9,024 nt of DNA from Candidatus Acetothermia bacterium (lineage in GTDB: Bacteria; Bipolaricaulota; Bipolaricaulia; UBA7950; UBA9294), in the NCBI GenBank assembly GCA_003545155.1, contig DQCH01000084.1, positions 1 through 9,024 of the forward strand, written 5' to 3'. Below, in pieces: positions 1 to 6,521 of the stretch. Under the pieces are notes generated by a model. That model worked only from the letters and a program-made list of their open reading frames with translations. It made no database searches and was not told the origin of the DNA. The first letter of the stretch is position 1. Each line of letters opens with the position of its first letter. A program made the position numbers and the translations under genes.

Positions 1-140
1 TTTTACTCTCCACGGCCCTCGCTGTTGGGTTGGCGTATTTGTTGCACAAAACGGTTCCTGCAGGTTTTGCGAAAGGGCTCCACTACGTCGCCGGTGCCCT
101 GTTCATCCTTGTTGGGCTGTGGACGATCTTTAGAGCTTGA
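1..140 (+). CDS. GDT1/TMEM165 (UPF0016)-like membrane transporter, C-terminal fragment
   Basis: Only the last 45 codons are present. The frame opens at base 3, runs in from the left edge and stops with TGA at 138-140. The visible peptide is hydrophobic and reads like a final membrane helix: a first hydrophobic stretch, a short polar turn (HKTVPAGFAKGLHYV), then GALFILVGLWTIFRA before the stop. This resembles the ending of GDT1/TMEM165 proteins, which finish with a pattern like 'ALF-L-GLW-L'. Members of that family are cation transporters linked to Mn2+/Ca2+ homeostasis. The diagnostic E-x-G-D-(K/R)-T motifs would lie upstream of the window, so the family is inferred from the tail only. Other small multi-helix exporters could end similarly. 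It converges on surE with a 3-base gap. Confidence 0.55.
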   Translation, partial: LLSTALAVGLAYLLHKTVPAGFAKGLHYVAGALFILVGLWTIFRA

Positions 141-143
141 CTC

Positions 144-947
144 TCACTCTTCCCCGAACCAGCGGCGCTTTTCCCATTTTCGAAACTTCTCCACAAGCGA
201 AACCTCGGTCATATCAAGCTGAATCGGTGTGATTGAGATGAGACCATTCGCGATTGCCCAGATGTCGGTGCCCTCATCCTCCGACGGGATGTCAGTCAAC
301 GGATCGCCGCTGAGCCAGTAGTAGGTTCTTCCCCGCGGATCCTCTCCCTTGACCAGGTAATTGCTGTAAGCCTGTCCTCCTAGGCGAGTCAACACCACCT
401 TAGGGGACCTTGGAGCTGAGAGGAGTGGGATGTTGACGTTTAAGAAGATTCCCGGTGGCAGGGGGGTCTCTTTAAGCAGGAAGGCAGCTAGCCTCGCTGC
501 GAACTGGGCAGCAAGGCTATAATCCGGATCGTATGATGTCTCCGTTCCCACGTCAAGCGATACAGCCACCGCAGGGATCCCTCCTCGTACTCCCTCCATC
601 GCTGCGGCGACCGTCCCCGAGTAGGTGATATCCTGCCCGACGTTGTGACCGGCATTGATCCCCGAGACGATTAGATTCGGGGCTTCTTCAAGAAGGCCGA
701 GGAGGGCTAAGGAAACGCAGTCAGACGGAGTGCCACTTGTCACATGTCCCACCGCTCCGTCGAGGAGGTGGACCTGGCTCACATGCAGCGGCTTGTGAAG
801 GGTCAACGTCCGCCCCGCGGCTGACCAGTTGCGGTCTGGGGCGTACACCTCCACTCGTGCTACGCGGTCGAGTTCCTCTTTGAGCGCCATCAACCCGGGG
901 GCGTTTATTCCGTCATCGTTCGTCAGCAGGATTGTTCGGTCGCTCAC
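144..947 (-). CDS. surE: 5'/3'-nucleotidase SurE
   Basis: SurE is a divalent-metal-dependent phosphatase that removes 5' or 3' phosphates from nucleoside monophosphates in the cytosol and is linked to stress survival and nucleotide salvage. The 267-residue product carries the family signatures in order. N-D-D-G is at residues 10-13 just after the first beta strand (D11 and D12 are metal ligands). PDRNWSAAGRT follows, with S42 in the ligand position. Then come TSGTPSDCV and VSGINAGHNVGQD (N98, fourth ligand), followed by TYSGTVAAAMEG. Length is normal for the family. I chose the GTG start at 947-945 because a strong GGGAGGAG lies 5 bases upstream; the longer TTG start at 962 would overlap that ribosome site. 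It sits 29 bases downstream of rsmD on the same strand, so the two are probably co-transcribed. Confidence 0.95.
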   Translation of the reverse strand: MSDRTILLTNDDGINAPGLMALKEELDRVARVEVYAPDRNWSAAGRTLTLHKPLHVSQVHLLDGAVGHVTSGTPSDCVSLALLGLLEEAPNLIVSGINAGHNVGQDITYSGTVAAAMEGVRGGIPAVAVSLDVGTETSYDPDYSLAAQFAARLAAFLLKETPLPPGIFLNVNIPLLSAPRSPKVVLTRLGGQAYSNYLVKGEDPRGRTYYWLSGDPLTDIPSEDEGTDIWAIANGLISITPIQLDMTEVSLVEKFRKWEKRRWFGEE

Positions 948-952
948 CCCAT

Positions 953-960
953 CTCCTCCC
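953..960 (-). promoter_or_regulatory. Ribosome binding site of surE
   Basis: On the minus strand this reads GGGAGGAG, followed by 5 bases (ATGGG) and then GTG. It decides the GTG start of surE over the in-frame TTG at 962-960, whose last base is already part of this site. Confidence 0.8.
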
Positions 961-976
961 AAAACATTTCCCTATC

Positions 977-1564
977 TTAGTTGTCTTTTGGTGTCTTGCC
1001 AACCGGTATTGTGTTGCTGAAGTGGTAAAACCACAGGACATTATCTCCGTAGGTTCTTTTGTTGGTGAGTTGGAGCTCTCCATGTATGGAGGAGAGCTTC
1101 TCTTTTTTATGTACTTCGGTGACGATGAGCGCTCCATCGGCAAGGAGTAGTCCCTCTCCGAGGGAGTCGAGGGTCATCGCAGCGAGTCCCTTTTCGTAGG
1201 GGGGGCCGACGAAGACAAGGTCAAACTGTCTTCCCCGCTTTACCAGGCGGTCAATGCCTTCCCTGAAGTCGGCTTTAATCACTTGGCCTTGCTTTAGGAG
1301 GTCGAGGGCATCCAGATTGCGGCGGACAATTCCACACGCTCCAGTAGAACTGTCGACGAAGACACATTCCGCCGCTCCTCGGGAGAGAGCCTCCAATCCA
1401 ACGCTACCCGTACCGCAGAATAGATCTAAGAAGCGCGATTCGGGGACAAGGTCTGCGAGGATGTTGAACAGGGCCGTACGTACAAAGTCACGCATCGGCC
1501 GGATCCCCTCCTCCTCCCAGGAAACGAGTTTTCGCCCCCGCTTGGCTCCGCCGGTGATCCGCAT
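977..1564 (-). CDS. rsmD: 16S rRNA (guanine(966)-N2)-methyltransferase RsmD, with atypical catalytic motif
   Basis: RsmD methylates the exocyclic amine of G966 (E. coli numbering) in 16S rRNA using S-adenosylmethionine. The 195-residue protein has the family's opening MRITGGAKRGRKL and the conserved RPMRDFVRTALFNIL segment (about residues 22-36). SAM motif I is FLDLFCGTGSVGLEAL (45-60), an acidic strand end follows at VFVDSS, and the family-like C-terminal YGDNVLWFY is present. The family's (D/N)PPY motif, which positions the target amine, reads GPPY here (residues 120-123, codons GGC CCC CCC TAC), so the normally polar first residue is missing. Start ATG at 1564-1562 has AAGGAGA 5 bases upstream. 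It is first in a unit with surE. The overall fold match is strong; the only doubt is whether activity and target are conventional. Confidence 0.9.
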   Translation of the reverse strand: MRITGGAKRGRKLVSWEEEGIRPMRDFVRTALFNILADLVPESRFLDLFCGTGSVGLEALSRGAAECVFVDSSTGACGIVRRNLDALDLLKQGQVIKADFREGIDRLVKRGRQFDLVFVGPPYEKGLAAMTLDSLGEGLLLADGALIVTEVHKKEKLSSIHGELQLTNKRTYGDNVLWFYHFSNTIPVGKTPKDN

Positions 1565-1574
1565 TCATGTCTCC

Positions 1575-1603
1575 TTGACTTTAGGGAATCCGCCTTCTAT
1601 GAT
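1575..1603 (+). promoter_or_regulatory. Sigma-70-type promoter for the HAD/FAD/C39-like gene group
   Basis: TTGACT (1575-1580) and TATGAT (1598-1603) are separated by exactly 17 bases. Each box has five of six matches to the TTGACA/TATAAT consensus. Transcription would begin near 1610, giving a leader of about 60 bases before the ATG at 1671. The -35 box lies just upstream of rsmD's start on the opposite strand and overlaps the rsmD ribosome-binding region, so the divergent units may interfere with each other. The call rests on sequence match only. Confidence 0.65.
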
Positions 1604-1638
1604 TTTCGTTTGTTCGCATGGGATATGGATTAGCAATG

Positions 1639-1667
1639 AGGATACAGCACACACAGGAGCCGTTCAA
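1639..1667 (-). promoter_or_regulatory. Candidate promoter for rsmD-surE
   Basis: On the minus strand, TTGAAC (1667-1662) and TATCCT (1644-1639) are 17 bases apart, with four of six consensus matches in each box. It would give a 5' leader of about 70 bases for rsmD. It is weaker than the opposing promoter, and the two would produce overlapping divergent transcripts. Chance occurrence is quite possible. Confidence 0.35.
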
Positions 1668-1670
1668 CCG

Positions 1671-2369
1671 ATGGAGTTGCAGGAACTGAACACGATTGCC
1701 TTCGACCTCGACGGTACGCTTTGCTACTACGCGGTAAGCTCCCAGACGGCGATTTCCGAGTCGCTTCGTCGCCTTGAGTGTCCCGCTGACTTGGTCGGAG
1801 ATCTCGATCAAGCGGCTGCGCGCTATAACGAACTGTGGTACGAGGAAGAGCTGGTTCCAGACCAGGGGAAGTCGTTTCGCGAGCGGGCTTGGGCGCGACT
1901 TCTACAGGAACACGGAGTCAACGATCCTGTCCTGACACATGAGCTGGCGATGGAGTACACGAGCATTCGCGTCCCGGGGATCCGTCTGTTCGACGATGCA
2001 CGCGATCTTCTTCTTGACTTAAAGAAGACCTACCGACTCGGTCTGCTGACGAACGGCCCATCGGATATGCAGTGGCAAAAGATAGAGATCCTTAAGATCA
2101 CGTCTCTGTTTGATGCGATTGTTGTCTCTGGTGATGTTGGGATCTACAAACCGGATACTCGGGTCTTTGATCTTCTTTTGAGCCGGTTAGGAGCTATGCC
2201 GCAAGAGGCGCTCTACGTCGGCGATTCGCACCCAATGGACGTGGTTGGCGCTAAGTTTGCCGGGATGTGGTCAGCCTGGGTACGGGACAAGGACGAGCAG
2301 CAGGCCGCCGGTGTGGCGGCGGATATCGAGGTAAACAGGATTGGTGAGCTAAGGGAGGTGCTGCTATGA
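1671..2369 (+). CDS. HAD-superfamily hydrolase (subfamily IA-type phosphatase)
   Basis: This is a 232-residue soluble phosphatase of the haloacid dehalogenase fold. All four motifs are intact: motif I FDLDGT (nucleophile D12, acid/base D14), motif II LLTNG (T127-N128), motif III lysine K160 in IYKPDTRVF, and motif IV VGDSHPMDVVGA (D185, D190, Mg2+ binding). A helical cap domain of about 80 residues (roughly 20-100) lies between motifs I and II, placing it in the C1-cap group with YjjG-like nucleotidases and sugar-phosphate phosphatases. The substrate cannot be read from sequence. Start ATG 1671 has AGGAG at 1655-1659, a slightly long 11-base spacing; the open frame further upstream overlaps rsmD antisense and shows no family similarity. 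Its stop overlaps the next gene's start (ATGA), so the two are translationally coupled. Confidence 0.88.
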   Translation: MELQELNTIAFDLDGTLCYYAVSSQTAISESLRRLECPADLVGDLDQAAARYNELWYEEELVPDQGKSFRERAWARLLQEHGVNDPVLTHELAMEYTSIRVPGIRLFDDARDLLLDLKKTYRLGLLTNGPSDMQWQKIEILKITSLFDAIVVSGDVGIYKPDTRVFDLLLSRLGAMPQEALYVGDSHPMDVVGAKFAGMWSAWVRDKDEQQAAGVAADIEVNRIGELREVLL

Positions 2370-3697
2370 GGCAGGTGGACGTTGCCATCCTCGGGGCGGG
2401 GCCGGCGGGCCTGTTTGCCGCTGAGGAGCTATTAGGAAGCGGGCTTAAAACGATTCTTGTCGACCGGGGGAAGGAGCCTGCCAAACGTACGCACCTCAGC
2501 TTTGGGGTGGGAGGAGCCGGAGCCTTTTCCGATGGGAAGTTGAACCTAACTCCGAAGATCGGTGGCGATCCGGGGAGCATCGGGCGAAATGAAGCGGAGG
2601 TCCAATCCTATATCGACCGGATCGACGCCACGTTCACCCGTTTTGGTGCTCCGGAGAAGTACTCGGGGGAGGATGAGGACGCCCTGGCGGAATTGAAGAA
2701 GACAGCAAGTCGATTTGGAATAGAGTTTATCAGTGGAAGACAGCGTCACATGGGGACGACGAATGTTCGACAGATCCTCGGCCACTTTTATAGTCACCTC
2801 CTCGCTGAGGGAACCCTCACCTCGCTTGAGAACCACGTGGAGCGCATCGAGAGGAAAGAAGATCGTTTTCTTCTACTGGGAACCGAACAGATTGAGGCAC
2901 GCTACCTGATCACCGCGCCAGGGAGAGCCGGCGCTTACTGGCTGCGCGAGGAGGCAGGACGTTTAGGGATCATCACGGAGTACGGCCCGATCGATGTTGG
3001 CATACGGGTTGAGTTTCCCGCCGAGATCTACGCACCGATCGAGCGCGTGATGTACGATGCCAAGCTGCGCGTCCGCACTGCGACCTACGACGACATGGTG
3101 CGCACCTTCTGCACGAATCCACGCGGGTTCGTGGTAAGGGAGACCTACGACGAGTTTTCCCTGGTGAACGGCCACGCCGAGAATGAAAACAAGACAGAAA
3201 ACACCAACTTCGCGCTGCTATCCCATATCGAGTTGACCGACCCGGTGGAAGATACGACCGAGTACGGGCGGGCGATCGCCAAGCTGGCAACAACGATCGG
3301 CGGTGGGCGGCCGATCATTCAGCGGCTGAAGGACTTGAAGAACGGCCGTCGCTCCACTATAGAGCGGCTGCATCGGGTGACGATCTCCCCCACTCTCACC
3401 GATGTCACCCCCGGGGATATCTCTATGGCCCTTCCCGACAGGATCGTGGTGAACCTCCTGGAGGGATTGGAGCAGTTAGACAACATTATCCCGGGTCTCA
3501 CCGCGGATAATACCCTGCTGTACGCCCCCGAGATTAAATTCTACGACACCCGTTACCCGGTAAGTCGGTCGATGGAGACAGCAATCCCCTGCTTCTACGT
3601 TGCCGGAGACGCTTCAGGCCACTGTCGTGGGATCATCTACTCGGCGGTCACCGGTCTGCTCGCGGCTGAGGCGATTCGTAAGCATGAAGGAGTCTAA
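2366..3697 (+). CDS. FAD-dependent dehydrogenase, COG2509-like, substrate unknown
   Basis: This is a 443-residue two-dinucleotide-binding-domain flavoprotein. The N-terminal Rossmann motif is VAILGAGPAGLFAAEE (GxGxxG, G10-G15), with an acidic residue (D33) ending the second strand for FAD ribose binding. The segment FGVGGAGAFSDGKLNL (about 47-61) is characteristic of the uncharacterised FAD-dependent dehydrogenases of COG2509. A second FAD contact, FYVAGDASGHCRGI, lies near residue 415 (GD of the glutathione-reductase-type motif). No membrane segment or signal peptide is visible, so it is cytosolic. The ATG overlaps the HAD stop by 4 bases and has GGAGG 7 bases upstream. The family has no firmly established substrate; a 2-electron oxidation or reduction of a cyclic or isoprenoid-like compound is possible but unsupported here. 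Confidence 0.85.
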   Translation: MRQVDVAILGAGPAGLFAAEELLGSGLKTILVDRGKEPAKRTHLSFGVGGAGAFSDGKLNLTPKIGGDPGSIGRNEAEVQSYIDRIDATFTRFGAPEKYSGEDEDALAELKKTASRFGIEFISGRQRHMGTTNVRQILGHFYSHLLAEGTLTSLENHVERIERKEDRFLLLGTEQIEARYLITAPGRAGAYWLREEAGRLGIITEYGPIDVGIRVEFPAEIYAPIERVMYDAKLRVRTATYDDMVRTFCTNPRGFVVRETYDEFSLVNGHAENENKTENTNFALLSHIELTDPVEDTTEYGRAIAKLATTIGGGRPIIQRLKDLKNGRRSTIERLHRVTISPTLTDVTPGDISMALPDRIVVNLLEGLEQLDNIIPGLTADNTLLYAPEIKFYDTRYPVSRSMETAIPCFYVAGDASGHCRGIIYSAVTGLLAAEAIRKHEGV

Positions 3698-3712
3698 CCC
3701 CCACTTCCCGTT

Positions 3713-4960
3713 ATGAGCAGAACAAGAAAGGGGCGTAGCTTCAAGTGGGGTATTGTCATTGTCGCTGCTGCATACCTGGTGGTCCTTTCTCTTCCGGGCC
3801 TCGCACAAGGCGGAGAGCGCCTTTCACTTTCCCTGCCGAGCTTCAACCAAGCATACCAGGATGCTGCCGGTATCTGGGGTAGCTGCCAGATGGGGACAGG
3901 CGGGTGTTCAGACCGGATCTCCACGGATGGCTGCCTGATCACCTGTTTTGCCATGATCCTCGATTACTATGGAGTAGATCTGTTTATCCCTGCGGCATCC
4001 TTGTGTACAGGGAGCGCGCGTGCCGGGATGGACCCGGGGATCTTGAATCACTGGCTGCAAACACACGGCGGTTACGGGCGTTGCCCGCAAGATGCGATGG
4101 GAAACTGCTGTCTGGAGTGGGGTAACCTCCCTTCGCAGGTCTTCCTCTCTTTTCATGAGAACCAGAATGAATCTGGCATCGATTTCGCATCGCAGCAGAT
4201 CATAAATCAGGCTCTGGCAGCCGGATACCCAGTAGTCTCTGGGGTGCACTGGGGGAGTCAATGTCACGGAAACACCGGCAAGACTGAGGACTGCCACTGG
4301 GTGGTGATCACGGGAAAGCTTGGCGCCACCTACACGATCATCGATCCCTATAACCGCGAGGTAACGAGCCGGTACGGCGTCAGGACAACCCTCACTCGGG
4401 GCGTCTTCGGGAGCTACACGGTCGACCGGTTTGTGGTCGTCTCTGGCTTGGCTCCGGCCACCTCTTTGACGAGTCCACACTTGGAGGTCTCCCTTGAGCC
4501 ACAAGAGAGGTGGTATTACAAAGGTGAACTCCAGCGGCGAATGATTTACATCAGTGGGTGTAACTGTGAGCTCTTCTTGTATGCTCGTGTGATCGATCCA
4601 CAGGGAAAGATTTATTACGCCTATTACCCGACACCTAACCCAGGACCGACCGATCTCTTGTACTACTCTAAAGAGAGACACAGCCTCTATGAGGAGCCAC
4701 GCCGGTTCAGAGACGGTGAGTGGGAATGGAGTCGAACAGTCCTTGCTGATGAGGAGCCGGGAACCTGGACGTGGGAGGTTTGGCTTGAGAATCCGGCTCG
4801 TCCCGGCGAGCCGCTTGTCTATGACATCTCAGCTTACACCATCGCTGGGGCTAAGGCTACAGCAATGCCTCAACTCACTTCCGGGCTGGCCGCTGTCGGC
4901 TTAGCGCTCCTCTTCACCGTGCTGGTTTATGTCCTTGTCCTTGCAAACAATGGTAGATAA
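3713..4960 (+). CDS. Secreted, membrane-anchored C39-like (papain-fold) cysteine peptidase candidate
   Basis: The 415-residue product has a signal peptide: a basic start (RTRKGRSFK), a hydrophobic stretch at about 12-30 and a probable cleavage near AQ-GG (32-33). A peptidase C39-like domain spans about 40-245. The family's GC..T..A...YYG pattern appears as DGCLITCFAMILDYYG with candidate nucleophile C74, then H195 in DCHWVVITG and D211 in IIDPYN, completing a Cys-His-Asp set. A beta-rich region follows (about 255-385), and a final hydrophobic helix (about 390-411) ends in NNGR, giving a type I anchor. The mature part has 12 cysteines, including CC (132-133) and CNC (283-285), suggesting disulfides outside the cell. 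The start lies 15 bases after the FAD gene with no good ribosome site (AAGGAG is 20 bases away), so coupling is likely. Peptidase activity is inferred. Confidence 0.75.
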   Translation: MSRTRKGRSFKWGIVIVAAAYLVVLSLPGLAQGGERLSLSLPSFNQAYQDAAGIWGSCQMGTGGCSDRISTDGCLITCFAMILDYYGVDLFIPAASLCTGSARAGMDPGILNHWLQTHGGYGRCPQDAMGNCCLEWGNLPSQVFLSFHENQNESGIDFASQQIINQALAAGYPVVSGVHWGSQCHGNTGKTEDCHWVVITGKLGATYTIIDPYNREVTSRYGVRTTLTRGVFGSYTVDRFVVVSGLAPATSLTSPHLEVSLEPQERWYYKGELQRRMIYISGCNCELFLYARVIDPQGKIYYAYYPTPNPGPTDLLYYSKERHSLYEEPRRFRDGEWEWSRTVLADEEPGTWTWEVWLENPARPGEPLVYDISAYTIAGAKATAMPQLTSGLAAVGLALLFTVLVYVLVLANNGR

Positions 4961-4977
4961 TCCTGCCCCGGGGAGTT

Positions 4978-5757
4978 CTAAACGGCGTTTGTGTAAATTA
5001 AAGCGGCAAGCCCTAGGGCGAGGCAATAAAAGCCAAACGTCTTTAACTTGCCCCGCGCGATGATCGCCAGCAGCCCCTTGATTGCAAGGGCTCCCACAAA
5101 GGCCGCGACCAGCGCACCGAGGAGAAGGCCCCCCCACTCGCTTTTATAGGCAGTCGGCTCACGAAGCGCCTCGTAAAGTTTGAACCCTCCGCCTCCGATG
5201 ATTGCCGGGATCGAGAGAAGAAACGAGAAACGTGCTGCCACCCTTCCCTGAATCCCGGCAAGCATCCCGGTGGCGATAGTCGCCCCACTACGCGAGATTC
5301 CAGGTAGGAGCGCTCCTGCCTGTGCAAGACCGATCAGAAGCGAATCGTGAAGGTGTACCTCATCTCGGTGTGCGCTCCTTGAAGCGCGGTCAGCGAGGAG
5401 CAGGATCCCACCAGTGATAATGAGGCAGATTCCAACAAGGAGTACACAGGAGAAGGCAGCCTCGATCCACTCACGGAGGAGGAAGCCGAGAATCGCGATG
5501 GGGAGCGTTCCCACGACGAGTCGTCCGAGTTCATTTCGCTCTTGCGTTTTTGCCAACCCGAGTGTTAACCGTAAAACATCCTTCCGGAAGACAAACAGAA
5601 CGGCGAGCAGGGTCCCCAGGTGAAGGACCGCCTCCAGGAGAACCCCGGGAGGATCAATCTTAAGGAGCTGCTCTGCGAGTACGAGGTGCCCAGAGCTTGA
5701 GATGGGGAGGAACTCCGTCAGCCCTTGCACTATTCCCAAAAGAAGGTAACGGATCAC
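4978..5757 (-). CDS. uppP: Undecaprenyl-diphosphatase UppP (BacA)
   Basis: UppP is a polytopic inner-membrane enzyme that dephosphorylates undecaprenyl diphosphate so the lipid carrier can be reused for peptidoglycan and other envelope polymers; overproduction gives bacitracin resistance. The 259-residue protein shows the two catalytic signatures: GIVQGLTEFLPISSSGHL (E15, S20-H24) and LLPGISRSGAT (G153-G158, R156). About eight hydrophobic segments are visible. Length is slightly short of the usual 265-275. I chose GTG 5757-5755 because the protein then begins VIRYLLLGIVQG as in the family and the start overlaps the upstream stop as GTGA; AGAGG lies 5 bases upstream. The longer open frame (23 more codons) lies inside the previous gene. 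It is last in the gltX operon and converges with the C39-like gene, 17 bases apart, with no clear terminator between. Confidence 0.95.
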   Translation of the reverse strand: MIRYLLLGIVQGLTEFLPISSSGHLVLAEQLLKIDPPGVLLEAVLHLGTLLAVLFVFRKDVLRLTLGLAKTQERNELGRLVVGTLPIAILGFLLREWIEAAFSCVLLVGICLIITGGILLLADRASRSAHRDEVHLHDSLLIGLAQAGALLPGISRSGATIATGMLAGIQGRVAARFSFLLSIPAIIGGGGFKLYEALREPTAYKSEWGGLLLGALVAAFVGALAIKGLLAIIARGKLKTFGFYCLALGLAALIYTNAV

Positions 5758-6521
5758 GGTCGCCTCTTCGGGGAGAACCTCAGGGTGAGAGCGTCGAGCG
5801 TGCAGGCTTGAATACACTCGCCGCACTTGATGCAGTTGTGGTTATCGTGGTCCTCATGGGGTTTGAGCCCCATCGGACAGGAATCTGCGCAGAGCCCGCA
5901 GCGCGAGCAGCGGTCGGTGTTAAGTGACAGGTGAAAGAAGCTTACCCTGTTGAATAGTCCTAGAAGTGCCCCTATCGGGCAGAGATAGCGGCACCAGAAG
6001 CGAGCAATAACCACCATCCCCACAAGCGTTACAAAGAGAGTAGCTATATGGATCAGAAACGGCCGATTCACGCGGGCCACTCCGAGAAAAAGATAGGGGA
6101 TGGACGCCTCGATAGAACCCACTGGGCAGATTTTGCAGAACATCGTGTCAGCGAAGGCCCACGCCGCAACAACCGTACCAATCAACACTACGTACTTTGA
6201 ATAAGAAGCGACGTTGTTGATCCTTACCTTGCGGAATGAGAGAAGGTCGTTAAGCGTCCCAAAGGGACAGAACCAACCGCAGAACCCGCGACCGGCTACC
6301 AGGCCGTAGGTGACGATAGCCCCGAGCCAGAAGTAGGGAACAGTGCCGTAGATAACTAGATTCTGCATGAGCCCAATCGGGCAGATCGTCACCGCAAGTG
6401 GACAGGCATAGCAGTGAAGTCCGGGAAAGATGATGTGGGTCATCCCAATTCCGGTAATCCCAAAGATACCCAGTAGAAGGCCAAAACCTTGGCTGATGCG
6501 GCGTGCAAGAGAGAGCCTCAT
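5754..6521 (-). CDS. NapH-like membrane 4Fe-4S ferredoxin protein
   Basis: The 255-residue protein has four hydrophobic helices (about 10-33, 51-76, 109-127, 155-175) and a C-terminal double ferredoxin domain. One cluster is formed by C205, C208, C211 and C215, the other by C230, C233, C236 and C240. Two CxxxCP motifs (CGWFCP at 81-86, CRYLCP at 177-182) are typical of the NapH/NosR/CcoG group of membrane electron carriers. Extra cysteines lie in the other loops: CYACPLAVTICPIG (C37, C40, C47) and CKICP (C129, C132). With the usual NapH topology (both ends cytoplasmic), these loops face outside and the ferredoxin clusters face inside. ATG overlaps the upstream stop (ATGA), with GGGAG 7 bases upstream. 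No napA or nosZ is near; the partner here is the thioredoxin-like protein. Its exact electron donor and acceptor are unknown. Confidence 0.85.
   Translation of the reverse strand: MRLSLARRISQGFGLLLGIFGITGIGMTHIIFPGLHCYACPLAVTICPIGLMQNLVIYGTVPYFWLGAIVTYGLVAGRGFCGWFCPFGTLNDLLSFRKVRINNVASYSKYVVLIGTVVAAWAFADTMFCKICPVGSIEASIPYLFLGVARVNRPFLIHIATLFVTLVGMVVIARFWCRYLCPIGALLGLFNRVSFFHLSLNTDRCSRCGLCADSCPMGLKPHEDHDNHNCIKCGECIQACTLDALTLRFSPKRRP

Noticed and set aside
1254..1670. Upstream extension of the HAD reading frame by 139 codons
   Set aside because: It lies antisense to rsmD, is Arg/Ser/Pro-rich without family similarity, and precedes both the promoter and the AGGAG of the chosen start at 1671.
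3908..4681. 257-codon open frame on the minus strand
   Set aside because: It is the antisense shadow of the C39-like gene, which has a signal peptide, a catalytic pattern and an anchor; the shadow has no recognisable domain or ribosome site.
4961..4977. Possible bidirectional terminator at CCCCGGGG between convergent genes
   Set aside because: The palindrome is only 4+4 bases with no loop and no T-tract on either side, so it does not form a usable terminator hairpin.
5758..5826. Longer uppP start, adding 23 residues
   Set aside because: The extension lies inside the 4Fe-4S protein gene, is not family-like, and the GTGA overlap start gives the canonical N-terminus.
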